Shown here in pieces: positions 22,070 to 32,734 of a DNA stretch of 64,000 nucleotides (within the stretch, counting starts at the first letter, position 1; each line of letters starts with the position of its first letter). Made by a program: the position numbers and the translations under genes. Origin of the DNA: Monodelphis domestica (taxonomy: Eukaryota > Chordata > Mammalia > Didelphimorphia > Didelphidae); assembly GCF_027887165.1 (NCBI RefSeq), contig NC_077227.1, forward strand, positions 444,957,895-445,021,894. The letters are read 5' to 3'. The notes beneath the pieces are model-generated. The model did not search any database and had not been told where the DNA came from. It saw only the letters and a program-made list of their open reading frames with translations.

Positions 22070-22140
22070 TTGTAAAATGAGGGCATGAGACTAGAAGGCC
22101 TCAGAGTTCTCTTTTATTTCTAGATCTCTGATCTTTTCAG
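22070..22140 (+). repeat. MIR3 tail fragment, sense
   Basis: gtaaaatgagggcatgagac then aggcctcagagttctc and tagatctctgatc follow the MIR3/L3 tail pattern. Confidence 0.6.
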
Positions 22141-22234
22141 CATGAAGGGTCAGAATGAAAGTTTTACAAGGTTTTTAAAACAGAAAACTTATGGTGAGGT
22201 GTGCTAGAGAAGCCAACCTTTAACAGAGCAGATT

Positions 22235-22245
22235 GGGGGGGGGGG
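22235..22245. repeat. G11 homopolymer
   Basis: Eleven G in a row. Confidence 0.95.
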
Positions 22246-22339
22246 TGCAGTTTTTATAGTAGGAGAGGGAGGAATATATTTCAGAGCAACCAGAAGGAGC
22301 CCTCCCCCAAAGGGTTAGCATTCACCACATTGAAAGATC

Positions 22340-22505
22340 ATTTCTTAAATCAACTGATAGCTCTCTTTGAGGTCATTAAGGCCCACTTACCTGCTTTCTG
22401 TTGAGGAGGAAACTGGCTACATAAAGGTTAAATGACTTACCTGAACTTTCACAGTAAATCAGTGGCAAGTTTCCTGACTCCTCCAGTCTGACACCACCTA
22501 CCAGG
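22340..22505 (-). repeat. CORE-SINE, MIR3-like, antisense
   Basis: gttgaggaggaaactggcta and aggttaaatgacttacctga match the antisense CORE. Confidence 0.7.
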
Positions 22506-22559
22506 CCCTCCTGGCATGTCCCAGGAGCCAGGAAGTGAAATAGGCCAAGACAACAGCAG

Positions 22560-22800
22560 ATTCCCAGGACTAAGTCAGGTCTCCACTGAGTCCTGCCCTC
22601 GGCCCAGCAAAGAAATTAAATGAAGCATCCTGTGGATAAAGCAAGACTGGACCCAGTAGAGCTATTCCTTTCCCGGGACCGCCCCAGGTGAGTCAAATGT
22701 TTTATATCTGCTGCGCTAATGAAAAACAGCTCGAAGGATAATATTAGCCCCTCTTTATTGCCATCCACTTTGCCTCCCCAGCTGTTTGGTTCCAGACCTT
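22560..22800. other. Repeat-free block, candidate conserved non-coding DNA
   Basis: No repeat landmarks and several CpGs (cccgggaccgcccc, ctgcgctaatgaaaaacagc). It includes a perfect splice-donor consensus cag|gtgagt at 22687/22688, but I found no matching acceptor or protein-like frame. Possible enhancer or non-coding exon. Confidence 0.3.
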
Positions 22801-23064
22801 TGCTCTACTAGTCTCAGGGAGCCAAGGATTCTGCTTTGTCCTCATAACTGAAGTGCCCAAACACTCCAAGGACTAGGGAAGGGGAGGGGACAACACAGAA
22901 GACAAGATCATATCTAGGCCCAGTTTTGGAACCATCAAGATAACTTTTCAGAGTTCAAGAAAGAATTTGCAACACTGAAATTGAGTGCTGGGGGGAAATA
23001 CATTGTGGCAAGAGATATAGACACTAGCCACATGCTCCATGGGTGCTTCCTGTTGAAACTAGGA

Positions 23065-23700
23065 AACCAAGTTGGTGAGAAGACTTTTCCACATGAGGCT
23101 TGGTTTAAGGAAGAGAGGACGTTTATCCTGGAGAAGAGGAGAATTAGAGGGAATTGATATCTGTCTTCAAAAGTTTAAAAGGATGTCAAGACAAGTCAGA
23201 AAACATTTATTAAGCACCTATATAAGCCTAGAACTGTACTAAGCACTGAGAATAGAAAGAAAGGCAAAGCTACTCACAATCTAATGGAAAGCGCATATAA
23301 GCAATTATGTACAAACTAGATTTAGACAAGAAAAATAAATGAACAAAAATCTTCAAGGGATGGTGCCGCCATTAAAGGAGATTGGGAAAGGTTTCTTGTA
23401 AAAGGATTTTAGCTGGGACCCAAGGGAAACAAAAAGAGACAGAGATCCTCATCTCTGGGGGAGAGTTTCAAGCATGGGAGAAAGCTAGTAAAAATACCTG
23501 TGGAAAAGAGACAAGAATCGCTCTTTTTGGTCCCACAGAACAAAACTAGAAAAATGAGAGGAATTTTCAGAGACATGGATTTCAGCAAGTAGAAGGAAAA
23601 TCTTTGTGAGACAATCTATGCAAAAGTGGAACGCACTACCTCAGGAGATAGGGGGTTTCTGAAAGGCTCCTGGATTTTGAGTTAGAGCAACCAATTTAGA
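23065..23700 (+). repeat. L3/CR1 3' part, sense (interrupted)
   Basis: The pieces 23065-23194 (gttggtgagaagac, tggagaagaggagaattaga, tatctgtcttcaaaag) and 23545-23700 (aaagtggaacgcactacctc, ggagatagggggtttct) match the L3 3'UTR in order. An antisense L2 separates them. Confidence 0.75.
23195..23544 (-). repeat. L2 3' part, antisense, inside L3
   Basis: acatttattaagcacctata, ctactcacaatctaatgg and gattgggaaaggtttcttg match an antisense L2. Confidence 0.8.
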
Positions 23701-24185
23701 ACTAAAGAGGAACTTACATTTCATCAAATGGAGACCCCTCATTTCACAGGTGAGGAAATGGAGATTCAGAAGGATCCAATTCAATCAACATTTATTAAGT
23801 ACCTACTATGTTCAAGGCAATGTGCTAAGTGCTAGGGATAAAATTAATAAGAACAATATTTGCCCTCAAGGAGCTTACAATCTAATGGGGGGGGGAGACC
23901 ATACCCCAAAGGAGGCAAAAAAACAGGAAGAGACCAAGGAGTACTCCTACAGATGCATCTTATTCCATTAGGAGAAGTTTGGTACTCCACCCTCCAATCA
24001 CAGAGGAGAGGTGGCTGAGGGAGGTGGTTTCATTTAAGGCTTGAGTTAGCAGGCTGATGATATTAGAGAGAGCAAATGATTTGTCCTTAGATCCAAAGAT
24101 GATAAAAGTATTTGAGGCAGGATTTTAACCCAACCCTTCCTGTTACCAGTTACAGCACTCTATCTACTATACCATATAGCCTCTC
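23700..24185 (-). repeat. CORE-SINE, antisense, split by L2
   Basis: Antisense CORE-SINE halves at 23700-23774 (cacaggtgaggaaatggaga) and about 24070-24185 (gcaggattttaacccaa) flank an L2 piece. Confidence 0.65.
23775..24050 (-). repeat. L2 3'UTR, antisense
   Basis: caacatttattaagtaccta, gtgctaagtgctagggataa and caaggagcttacaatctaat, then a G9 run. Confidence 0.85.
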
Positions 24186-24335
24186 AAGTCAGGAGAGCTG
24201 ACCTCAGATCCTGCCCCTCATCGTTACTATATTTGTGTGACCATGGGCAAATCACTTAATATCATTGGGTCTCCATTTCCTCAGAGATAAGTGGGATAGA
24301 TTAGATGATCTAAACATAGATATGACTCCTATTAG
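24186..24335 (+). repeat. CORE-SINE, MIR3-like, sense
   Basis: gtgtgaccatgggcaaatca, ctccatttcctcagag and tagattagatgatctaaaca. Confidence 0.75.
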
Positions 24336-25062
24336 AGGGGGAGTCAGAATTTTCCTTGATTCCTATTGCCCTACTTTTAGACCCTCCCTTTGTCACCATC
24401 ACTTACAATCCTCTCTTCCTTTTATATTTTCTTTATCCAAATATCACCTAGTACCACATCCTAGTGACAGCTATCTACCCAGCCCCAAGGTCAGTCTCCT
24501 TCTTTCTCCTGTTCCAGTATCTGGTTCACAGTCTCCCTTCACCATAAGTTCTGTCTTCTCCTAGGAAACTTCAATATACATGTCAGTGTTCTCTTGCCCA
24601 CCCCCCACCCCCAACTATAATATTTTTCTAACCTTTTCCCTGCTTAAATCTTCCATATTACTTCCTCCCATGGCTAAAGCCCTTGATTTATACTTAAGGG
24701 ATAAAACTGTGGCAATTTGCCATGAGCTTCTTCTTTTCTCTTCTCTAAATATAACTTTCCCTCCATCCAGCAACATCACTCGTTCTTACATCCTTTACCC
24801 AAGTCTCTGATGAGGAAGTGATCTTTCTCCTCTGATGAAGAGGTGATTTTTCTCCTTGCCAAGGCCAAGCCCTCTGTATGCACCCTTGATCCCACTCCCT
24901 CTCATCTCCTCCAGCATTTTATACCTACAATCATCCCTCCCATTTCTCTTATCTCCAGTCTTTCCCTGCCTACTATTTCCTTCCCTGATACTTACCAAAA
25001 AACTCCCACAAAATTTCCCTGATCCTTAATTTAACTTTTTAACTTAACCTTAATTTAACTTT

Positions 25063-25245
25063 TTAAAAAAATTCTTACTTTCTGTCTCAATATCATTTTA
25101 AAGACAGAAGAATGGCAAAGACTAGGCAATCGGGATTAAGTGACTTGTCCAGGTTCACATAGTTAGGAAGTATCTGAGGCCAAATTTGAACCAGGTACTC
25201 CTGATTTCAGGTGTGATGCTCTATCCACTGATCAACCTAGCTTGT
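25063..25245 (-). repeat. tRNA-derived marsupial SINE (WSINE1/SINE1-like), antisense
   Basis: aggcaatcgggattaagtga, caggttcacatagttaggaa and ctatccactgatcaacctag. It sits inside the L2. Flanks taatttaactt and taatttaatct are a plausible target-site duplication. Confidence 0.85.
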
Positions 25246-25909
25246 CTGCTTTTAATTTAATCTTATTATTCCTCTTAAGCAATGATGCTGTCTCTCTTCT
25301 GCCTTTCATAACCAAACCTTTGGGGGGGGAAACTATCCTCAATACCTCCACTTCCTTTCCTTTTGTTACTTGTCAAACCTTTGCAATCATACTTTCGAAC
25401 CACCACTGAAATAAAACTTCTCTCTCCAAAACTAAAATGAGGCTTTCTAAATTGCTAAATTCAGTGGTGTTTCCTCAATACTCATCTTTCTTGACCTCTT
25501 GGCAGCATTTGATGTGTTGACCACCCTTTCTCCTTCTAGCTACTTTCTCCACTTTGATTTTTCCTGACATTGTTCTCTCTGGGTTCTAATATCAACCTGG
25601 CTGCCCTTTTCTTAGTCTCCTTTGCTAGGTCATCATATGTCTCTCCTACCCCCACCTGTACTCCAAGACCCTCTTCTCCTTCTTTATAATCTATCTTTTG
25701 GTGACATTCTCCAGCACATGAGTTTTAATATGCATATATAAACCATTCTCAGATGTATATATCCAGTCCTGGTCTTTCTACAGAGCTCAAATATAGCATC
25801 ACCAACTGCCTAGTAGACATCTTGAATTGGATGTTCCACAGATATCTCAAACTCAGCATCTCTAAAACAGAATTCATCTTCTTTCCCATCAAACTTACCT
25901 TTACTTATT

Positions 25910-26005
25910 GAGAGTTGGAATGTTTTATCCTTTAGATTTGTATCCCCAGGGTCTAGCACAGTGTCTGACATATATTAGGTACTAAATAAATTATTGCTGA
26001 TTTAT
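25910..26005 (+). repeat. L2 3' tip inside the L2 body
   Basis: ttgtatccccagggtctagc, acagtgtctgacatatatta and aaataaattattgctga form an L2 3' terminus in the middle of L2 coding sequence. This is a second L2 copy or a rearrangement. Confidence 0.7.
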
Positions 26006-26967
26006 TTATTCTTTTGAACTTCTTTATTTTTATAAGAAGCATCCTTTTAGTCAACTTTAACATCAAAAGGATTTTCACATCTGTCCCCTCCTCTCTACTT
26101 GTATGACAGTCACTTCAACTCACACCTGCATTGCTTCTTTCCTAGATTACTACAGTATCCTCCTAGCTGGTCTTCCTGCTTCAAACCTCTCCCCTCTCCA
26201 CTCCATCCTCCACATGCCTGCCAAAGTACCTTTCTAATGCATAAATCTAACTCCATCTCTCCTCTACTAATAGAGGCTCCCTATTACCTTTAGGGTCAAA
26301 TATAAACTCCCATGTTTATCATTTAGTCCTTCACAGAGAGATTCCAAGCTGCCACTCCAGTTTCATTATATGTGACTTCCCTTGATATATGCAATAGGCT
26401 GGTCAAACTGGCCTTCTTGGTGTGTACCTCACACACAACACACCATCTCCAATCTCTGTGCCTTTTCTAAGGCTGTCTCCCTTTCTGAAGATGCCTCCTT
26501 CCTTACATTTGCTTCTTAGAATTACCTGAACAATTCAAAGCTCCCAGTCATCTCTCTACATGAGTCCTTTCTTAATCCCCAAAACTGCTAGCACCTTCTC
26601 TCCACCCCACCCCCCAAAAAACCTGTTGAATTAATTTTGTCAATATTCTGCATAAAATTTACATTTGTACACATTTTTCCCTTGACAAAATGTAAGCTCC
26701 TTGAGGGCAGGATTTTTTTTTTATCTTTGTATCCACTGAATCTGACATAGAGCCTAACACATATAGGCAGTATATAAATGTTTGGTATTTGATTAAATGA
26801 TAAGATTCCTTTGAATTCTGAATTCCATGATCCATCACTGAAAATCTTCCAACAGAAGTCATGTTCAGGTAATTCAGGCTGTACTGGATGACTCCTAAAG
26901 CCTTGAGGTGCTGTGACTCAGTAATTATAAGACTAGTTACATAATACATAATATCTTCCATTTAGCA

Positions 26968-27150
26968 GGATCTTATAATCCTAGCATTAGAAGGGGCCTT
27001 AGAGGTCATCCAGGTTAAACCTTTATTCTATAAATAAGGAAAATGACAACAAGGGGACAAAGCGATTTGTCCAAAGCTACACAAAGTAGAGGTGGTGGGG
27101 CTTAAACCCAGGTCTCCTGATTTGGGTTTTTACAATGGTACTATGTAATA
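26968..27150 (-). repeat. CORE-SINE, MIR3-like, antisense
   Basis: gaaggggccttagaggtcat (L3-type tail) then gatttgtccaaagctacaca and cttaaacccaggtctcctga. Confidence 0.8.
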
Positions 27151-27189
27151 TTTGAGGGTTTTATAAAGCCCTATCAAATGCAGGCACCA

Positions 27190-27255
27190 TAGGATACAGG
27201 GATACAATTTGAGAGGAGTGCTCACCCTTTGGGAATACATATTCTAAAATCTCAC
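27190..27255 (-). repeat. L2 remnant, antisense (weak)
   Basis: ggatacagggatacaattt and ctttgggaatacatattcta resemble the antisense L2 3'UTR. Confidence 0.4.
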
Positions 27256-27729
27256 AATTCATTGAAGTCAAAGCCTAGAGGAAGAGTTGAGGGCCAAAAC
27301 AAACAAATCCAAGAAGAAGAAAAAAAAGAAAAGAAAAAAGTCTCTCCAGCCTCTGTCCCTCTTGTTTTATTATTTCGTCCCCATGTTAGAAATCCTCTCC
27401 AGTAGAAAAATGATCCTTTTACCTGTTCCATTATTTTTCGATTGGATTTGGCCTCTCCAAATGGATTTGCAGATCTCCCCACATGGGCCTTTGGAGTGGT
27501 TAAAGGATTGTGACAGAAGAAACATCTTCCTATTGTTTTTAAAGACACCTGCATGGCCCAAGATTGGCTTCTGTGAAGGAGACTTGGCTGGTTACTGTCT
27601 TCCTATCAATGCTAGTTTAACCCTTTGGTGCCAGGCAGTGTATCAACCTACTCCCAGTAACTCTGCTGACAATTCTCCCTGTACCAACACCAAGGGGTTA
27701 ATTAAGTTTCACTGAGCCAGACTTTATTG
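27256..27729. other. Unassigned, apparently repeat-free
   Basis: A plus-strand frame of 142 codons (27287-27715) opens with a lysine run from A-rich DNA and shows no family motif. A chance frame is the better explanation. Confidence 0.35.
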
Positions 27730-28030
27730 CAGTTGGCTTTTGTCTCTCTCCTTAAACAGCACTGCTTCCTAGGAAGTAAGATCCACTGAGACTGTATTTT
27801 CGGAGCTATTTAGTTTGCTGCTAAACTCGATTTTATTTTATTTGTTTTTCAAGACACATTAAAGGGAGGTTGGATGAGGTCATTCATTTTTCCCCCGTCC
27901 TGCACTTTATCTCTAAGTGACTCCATTAAATCAGGTTGTTTACATTTTGGGCAGATGTTGCTAATTTTTCCTATGAAGAAATGCATATTCATTGACATAA
28001 ATAAAGGTGAAATATTGCACTTACGTGAAT
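27730..28030. other. Repeat-free block, candidate conserved non-coding element
   Basis: 300 bp with no repeat signature. It is rich in homeodomain/POU-like cores (atgcatattcattgac, ttgctaatttttcct, ccattaaatcagg). The texture resembles known developmental enhancers, but this rests on pattern only. Confidence 0.3.
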
Positions 28031-28310
28031 ATTCGATCAATTAATCAATCAACAAAAATTGATTAAGCACTCATTATTATATGCCAAGCGCTTTGCTAGA
28101 TGCTAGGGATACAAATAGAAAGAATGAAACAATCCTTCCTCACATTGAGCTTATATTCTAATGGAGAGACAAATATATAGATAAATGCACACAAAATAAA
28201 TAAAAAGAAAAGAAATATAGAGAAATACAAATATGCTGAATATAAGGTTGTTTAGAAGGGAGGATACCAGCAACTGGGGGTACCAGGAAAGGTTTTAAAT
28301 GTAGGAAAGT
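28030..28310 (-). repeat. L2 3' part, antisense (first of two)
   Basis: attgattaagcactcattat, atgctagggatacaaata and cttatattctaatggagaga, then tgtttagaagggaggatacc. Confidence 0.8.
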
Positions 28311-28540
28311 TCTCATTTGCAAGAAGAACTAACATTCTAATGCAGAACATAAGATATATATATATATATGTACATATATATGCATGTGTAAAATACAGGA
28401 ACATAAAATAAAGAGAATGAATACAAATAAATACAAACTAGTTTAATAAAAGGTAGTTTGGAAGGAAAGACACTAATAGTTGAGGGGATAGAGAAAGATG
28501 TCCAGGGAAGTCTGGCTGCCAGGAAGGGCCCAGTCTAAAG
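28311..28540 (-). repeat. L2 3' part, antisense (second of two)
   Basis: ctaacattctaatgcagaac and tagtttggaaggaaagacac repeat the preceding block at lower similarity. An (AT)n stretch lies at 28352-28381. Confidence 0.65.
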
Positions 28541-28589
28541 CCTAAATGAAAAAGCCCTTTACCATTATATATTTAGCAGGATGCTATAT

Positions 28590-28990
28590 TATTTGATTTG
28601 GTTTCATTTTCTTTTTTGGAGTCTTTCATTCCTTTCCCAGTTATCTCTAACAGCTTAATATTATTAGAAATTGCCTCTAATCGCTGTTCGATGTGCCCTG
28701 GCTGTGTGGTAGATTTATGGGTAAGCTTTATGGAATACACCTTTTTAGAATTCAGAAGGATTTTATGGGGTTTTATTCATAACATCTGCCACTTACTGAA
28801 GAGAGCCTTGAAACACTTCTTTAATGTGTATTTAATGCCTTTGATACAATATAATATCCAATGAGAAGGGCTTTATTATAGCAGGTCTGTTTGTATAGTA
28901 TCACTAAAGATCTGTCACCATTGTAAACCTGAGGTGGAGGGTTTATCACATCCATAAAACCATGTGTCGAGTTAAACTTGGCATTTAAGG
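28590..28990. other. Repeat-free block, candidate conserved non-coding element
   Basis: 400 bp without repeat signature, with isolated CpGs (ctaatcgctgttcgatg, catgtgtcgagttaaac) and AT-rich homeodomain-like cores. No coding potential beyond an 88-codon frame without motifs. Confidence 0.3.
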
Positions 28991-29159
28991 ACACGCTGAG
29001 AGGGAATGTTCTTTTTCACCTGCATTGGTGGGGTGGGAGGAGTGGCAGGTTCCTGGTTCTTTAAAGAGCAAAAGAAATAATCTTGGAATAAAATCACAGT
29101 CCTCTGAGAGCATCAGTACCAACTTCTGGTTTCCAGGAAGAACTGATGAAGGTCCAATT

Positions 29160-29405
29160 GACAGATGTGCATCATGGAATGTCAGAACTGGAAGGAAACT
29201 AAAGAGAGCATCTTATCCAAAGCCTTCATTCCCCAGAGGGGAAACCTAAGACCCAGAGAAAGAAAATGATACATTAAATTAGTGGCAAAGTCAAGGCTGG
29301 AACTCAAACCTCAGGATGACCCACAGAATTACAAGATCATGGATTTAGTGAGATAAGGGACTTTGCAGGCATCTAACCCAGTCCTATAGATAATCCCTCA
29401 TTTTA
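29160..29405 (-). repeat. Two adjacent MIR3-like CORE-SINE pieces, antisense
   Basis: tggaatgtcagaactggaag begins the first (29165-29325). acaagatcatggatttagtg begins a second tail-first piece (29325-29405). Confidence 0.7.
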
Positions 29406-29409
29406 GCAA

Positions 29410-29860
29410 TAATCAGAATTATGGCTAACTTTTATGTAGTGCTTTAAGGTTTACAAAATGCTTTTAACTTATATTGTCTCATTAGATCTTCCAAACAATA
29501 CAGCAAGATGAATGACACTATTCGGGGAGATTCAGGTCAATAAGCATTTATGAAGCATCTAATATATGCCAGGCACTTTGCTAAACTCTGGGGATAGAGA
29601 GAGGCCAAAAAGAGCCTCTGTTCCCAAGGAGCTTACATGTGATTTCAAAGGCCCAGGTGAGAAGACTTCCTCTACTTTTATAGGGGGGCTCCCTTTTCTC
29701 TTTAATTTATTGTCATAAAAAGTTTCTAAAGCATTGAAAAGCTGGCTTGCCCGGGGTCAGACAGCCAGTACTAGATGTGGCAGGACTCAAACACAGATCT
29801 CCTTAGCTTCAAAGTCAGCTCTCTATGTGCTATGCCACACTGACTATGGAGTCAAAGGTC
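29410..29860 (-). repeat. MIR, antisense, split by L2
   Basis: The tail half (gtgctttaaggtttacaaaa, attgtctcattagatctt) and head half (gcccggggtcagacagcca) flank an antisense L2 3' end at about 29530-29690. Confidence 0.75.
29530..29690 (-). repeat. L2 3'UTR, antisense, inside MIR
   Basis: gtcaataagcatttatgaag, atatgccaggcactttgcta and ccaaggagcttacatgtg. Confidence 0.8.
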
Positions 29861-29879
29861 TTGGACCCAATTTGTTTAC

Positions 29880-29970
29880 ACTCCCATTTTACAAATGAGG
29901 AAACTGAGGCCCAAGAAGTGAACCAACTTGCCCCAAATCACAGAGATTTAACTTATAGAATAAAGAGAAT
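29880..29970 (-). repeat. CORE-SINE piece, antisense
   Basis: cattttacaaatgaggaaac followed by tgaggcccaagaagtg. Confidence 0.7.
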
Positions 29971-30007
29971 AGAGAACAGCAATAAAGGACAGCCTAACCT
30001 CTCTAAT

Positions 30008-30058
30008 AAGTAATAAAAATAAATTAAATTAAATTAAATAAATAAATGAAAAATAAAA
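30008..30058. repeat. AT-rich (TAAA/AAATT)n simple repeat
   Basis: Short units of aaatt and aaata in tandem. Confidence 0.8.
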
Positions 30059-30344
30059 AGTAGCCCCCACTAATAAACATCAGAGAAATTAAGATAGAGT
30101 TGTAGCCTTTTTTTAAACAAGCAGACTTTAATAATAGGCTAAAAAAATCAGATCCTAATTTCCATGTTTTCTTCCATATCATTTACACATTAATTTATTT
30201 GATACTGTGGCATTAAAATCGCATGAGCTCTTCATATGCTATGAGCCAAACAACAAAAATTACTAGCTGGGTTTCAGACAGATCAAGCAGGTAACTGGTT
30301 TTGTGGAAAACTCAAAGATGGGAATTTTCAGAGCATAGGATTGG
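30059..30344. other. Non-coding, nothing recognised
   Basis: AT-rich unassigned sequence. Confidence 0.35.
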
Positions 30345-30522
30345 TTTGAAACTGAAGCTATAAGACCAGAGTAAAAATCTGGGATCTGTCACTTACTACC
30401 TGGGTAATCCTATTAGGGAAGTTATCAAAGTTTTGTGTATCTTCGTTTCTTCACCTATAAAATAAGAGGGGCTAGACTGGATAATTTCAAAAGCCCTTTC
30501 ATCTCTAAAATTCTATGATACT
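30345..30522 (+). repeat. CORE-SINE, MIR3-like, sense
   Basis: gatctgtcacttactacctg, cttcacctataaaataagag and an L3-type tail (ctctaaaattctatgatac). Confidence 0.8.
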
Positions 30523-30929
30523 TCATATTAGAGGGAATGGATAGAATTGGGAGGAGGGGGAAATTCTGTTCTTTCTCTGATTTGGCAACTTTAACAGTCC
30601 AGTGCTGTCAGCTGAGTAGACCTCAGAGTTTCTGAAATTCCCTAAATGTGCTGAGACCAAATTTGCTGAACACTGAGCTTTCAAACCATTCTCATTACAA
30701 GCCTGAAGTGATTCCACTTTCTGAAATGTTTGGGGGTAAATATGGAATCAGGGAGTTCTTAAACCTTGTCTTAAAAGATGCTTTATGTGCCCTGTGTTTT
30801 GTTATTTGATTTTATCATCTGAGTAATTTTGGATGGGAAGGAAATAGGACAGCAGAGAGCAATGGTAGGAGCTGGTGGCATCTCAACCTTTGCCTGTCTG
30901 TAGTCAGCAACATCTAATTCCTCAGAATC
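30523..30929. other. Non-coding, nothing recognised
   Basis: No repeat or coding landmark found. Confidence 0.35.
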
Positions 30930-31035
30930 CTTAGAAGCCCTTTAACTGGTCTCTTCACCTCTGTTCTCTTACCTTCCAACCCATTCTGACCAGGCTTCCA
31001 GGTTAATCTTCCTAAAATATTGCTTTCTTCGTGGA

Positions 31036-31316
31036 ACACATCCAAAAGAAGGCAGTGAGAACAGGGAGAGAACTATGAACCATGCTATACAGGAATCACC
31101 CCTGCTGTCTGAGGATCATTTGAAGAAATCAGAGATATTAACTGGATAGGAAAAGACTTTGCAGGTATATGGTCATTGTTGAAGGGTTTCTATGGGGAAG
31201 AAGAATTAGACATATTCTGCTTGGCTCAAGAGGTAAGCACAAGGACAAGCGAGTAGAAGTTACAGCAAAGAAGATTTTAGTTTCAATAAGAAAAAAAAAT
31301 TCATTCCTTTACATAC
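31036..31316 (+). repeat. L3/CR1 3' fragment, sense
   Basis: ggaagaagaattagacatat, tctgcttggctcaagaggta and agtagaagttacagcaaag follow the L3 3'UTR. Confidence 0.75.
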
Positions 31317-31318
31317 TC

Positions 31319-31541
31319 AAAAACCTTCAGTTGGTGGCAGCTAAGTGGCTCAGTGGATTGATAGCAGCCTTAGAGACTGGAGCTACTAGGTTCAAATCTG
31401 GCCTCAGACACTTCCCAGCTGTGTGACTCTGGGCAAGTCATTTAATCCCCATTGCCTAGTCCTTACTGATCTTCTATCTTAGAACCAATACACAGTATTG
31501 TTTCTAAAGTGGAGAGAAAGGGTTAAAAAAAAACCTTCAGT
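31319..31541 (+). mobile_element. tRNA-derived marsupial SINE with target-site duplication
   Basis: The SINE body is 31332-31528: ggcagctaagtggctcagtg, ggttcaaatctggcctcaga, ccccattgcctagtcctta and an A-tail. It is flanked by aaaaaccttcagt at 31319-31331 and 31529-31541 without mismatch. Same family as 36170-36370 and 46655-46834. Confidence 0.93.
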
Positions 31542-31804
31542 AGTCCCCAGTTGCTTCTAGAATAAAATGCAAAATTCTTAGTGTGGCATCTCTACAATCA
31601 GACTGATTCCCTCCTGCCTTTTATAGTCTAATTTCATATTACTGCCTTTCATTTACTTCCTATTCTAAGCAAACTGATCTATCATTCCCTATACAAAACA
31701 TTCCACATTCTTTCTCTGTGACTTTGGGCAGACTCTTCCCCATACCTGACATTCTCTCCTTCACCATCAACTCACAGAGTCACTAGTTTCCTCCAAAGCA
31801 CATA

Positions 31805-32105
31805 GCCTCAGAGATTTAGAATTAAAAAAGGGCCTCATAAATTATCTAGTGTACCTCCTTTGTTTTACAGATAATAAAAATTTATAAAGCACCTACTATA
31901 TGCCAGGCCCTGTGCTAAGCACTTTACAGATATCTCATTTGAGACTCACAACTTATTATTTCCATTTTACATTTAAAGAAACTGAGGCAAACAACAGGGT
32001 TTTTTCCCCAAAGCTAGTAAGTGTTGGAATCCAGATTTGAACTCAGGAAGATAAGTCTTCCTGACTTCAAGCCTATCATCCTATCTACTGCACCATCTAG
32101 CTACC
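31805..32105 (-). repeat. Antisense MIR3 tail plus antisense MIR
   Basis: gcctcagagatttagaatta (tail piece), then tatgccaggccctgtgctaa, aaagaaactgaggcaaac and aactcaggaagataagtc. Confidence 0.8.
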
Positions 32106-32278
32106 CCACATTCTCCTTAGCTCTAATCCTTCATACCTCTTCAACCTTATCCATCCACTTCACTCCAATATACACATATCATTCCAGCTGTGATGATCTC
32201 CTCAATGTTCTCTTTTTAGCTTGGCCTGGGTCCTAACTCCCGCCTTTACTTAATGCCATTTTGATTGCCTAAAGAGAG

Positions 32279-32510
32279 CAGGGGTATCAAACCCACAGCC
32301 AGCCTGAATCTGACATGAAGCAGATTAAAATGGAATTGGGAAACATTTAACAAAATAAATACAGATACAATACAATGTAATGTTAACATGTGATTTTCTA
32401 TTGTTTTAGAAAATGTGGCCATTTGAAATGGCTTCAAAAAGTCAATATATAGCCCACAGGAATCTTTATTTGTTTTAGTGGCCCTGGTTTCTATTTGAGT
32501 TTGCTAGTCT
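32279..32510. mobile_element. hAT-type MITE (non-autonomous DNA transposon)
   Basis: Imperfect terminal inverted repeats: caggggtatcaaaccca at the left and ttgagtttgctagtctga at the right (family pattern CAGGGGTGTCAAAC). The body has gaattgggaaacatttaac and caatatatagcccacagga, a pattern I know from short mammalian hAT MITEs. It encodes no transposase. Confidence 0.7.
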
Positions 32511-32734
32511 GATACGTCCCTCTTCTCCCTTCCACTTATCCACATTCTTCATAGTCCAGCTCTCATATCCCTTCCTCCAGGTTGTTTTCTCTGTTTACTT
32601 CTGGCCATTGAGCTTCCTTTATTTGGATTCCTAGAGCAATTACATACTGTTAAGATCACCTAGGACTTGGTACAGTGCCTGGCACACAATGAGCACTTAG
32701 TCAATGCTTTTTCCTGACTTTATTAATTTAGAAT

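Larger units (their letters stand above)
24365..26810 (+). mobile_element. Long L2 (CR1-clade LINE), sense, decayed
   Basis: About 2.4 kb of L2 in sense order: the endonuclease-side region (aaacttcaatatacatgtca), the linker (tgatcccactccctctcatc), the RT domain near 25490 (reads roughly LIFLDLLAAFDVL, the L2 'LDLxAAFDTVDH' block), the RT C-terminus near 26140 (ctagattactacagtatcct) and the 3'UTR (aatgtaagctccttgagggc). A tRNA-SINE (25063-25245) and a stray L2 3' end (25910-26005) interrupt it. No open frame survives. Confidence 0.85.
30930..32725 (+). mobile_element. L2, sense, split by several insertions
   Basis: L2 pieces in order: 30930-31030 (ttaactggtctcttcacctc, gttaatcttcctaaaatatt), 31542-31800 (tccccagttgcttctagaat), and the 3' end 32520-32725 (gacttggtacagtgcctggc). 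Between them lie an L3, a tRNA-SINE, antisense MIR copies and a hAT MITE. The intermediate assignment near 32105-32275 is weaker. Confidence 0.65.

Noticed and set aside
27287-27715. 142-codon plus-strand frame
   Set aside because: It begins with a lysine run from an A-rich stretch, shows no motif, and has no splice or promoter context that I can support.
28030-28540. Possible local tandem duplication
   Set aside because: Both halves match the antisense L2 3' part, so two adjacent L2 pieces explain it.
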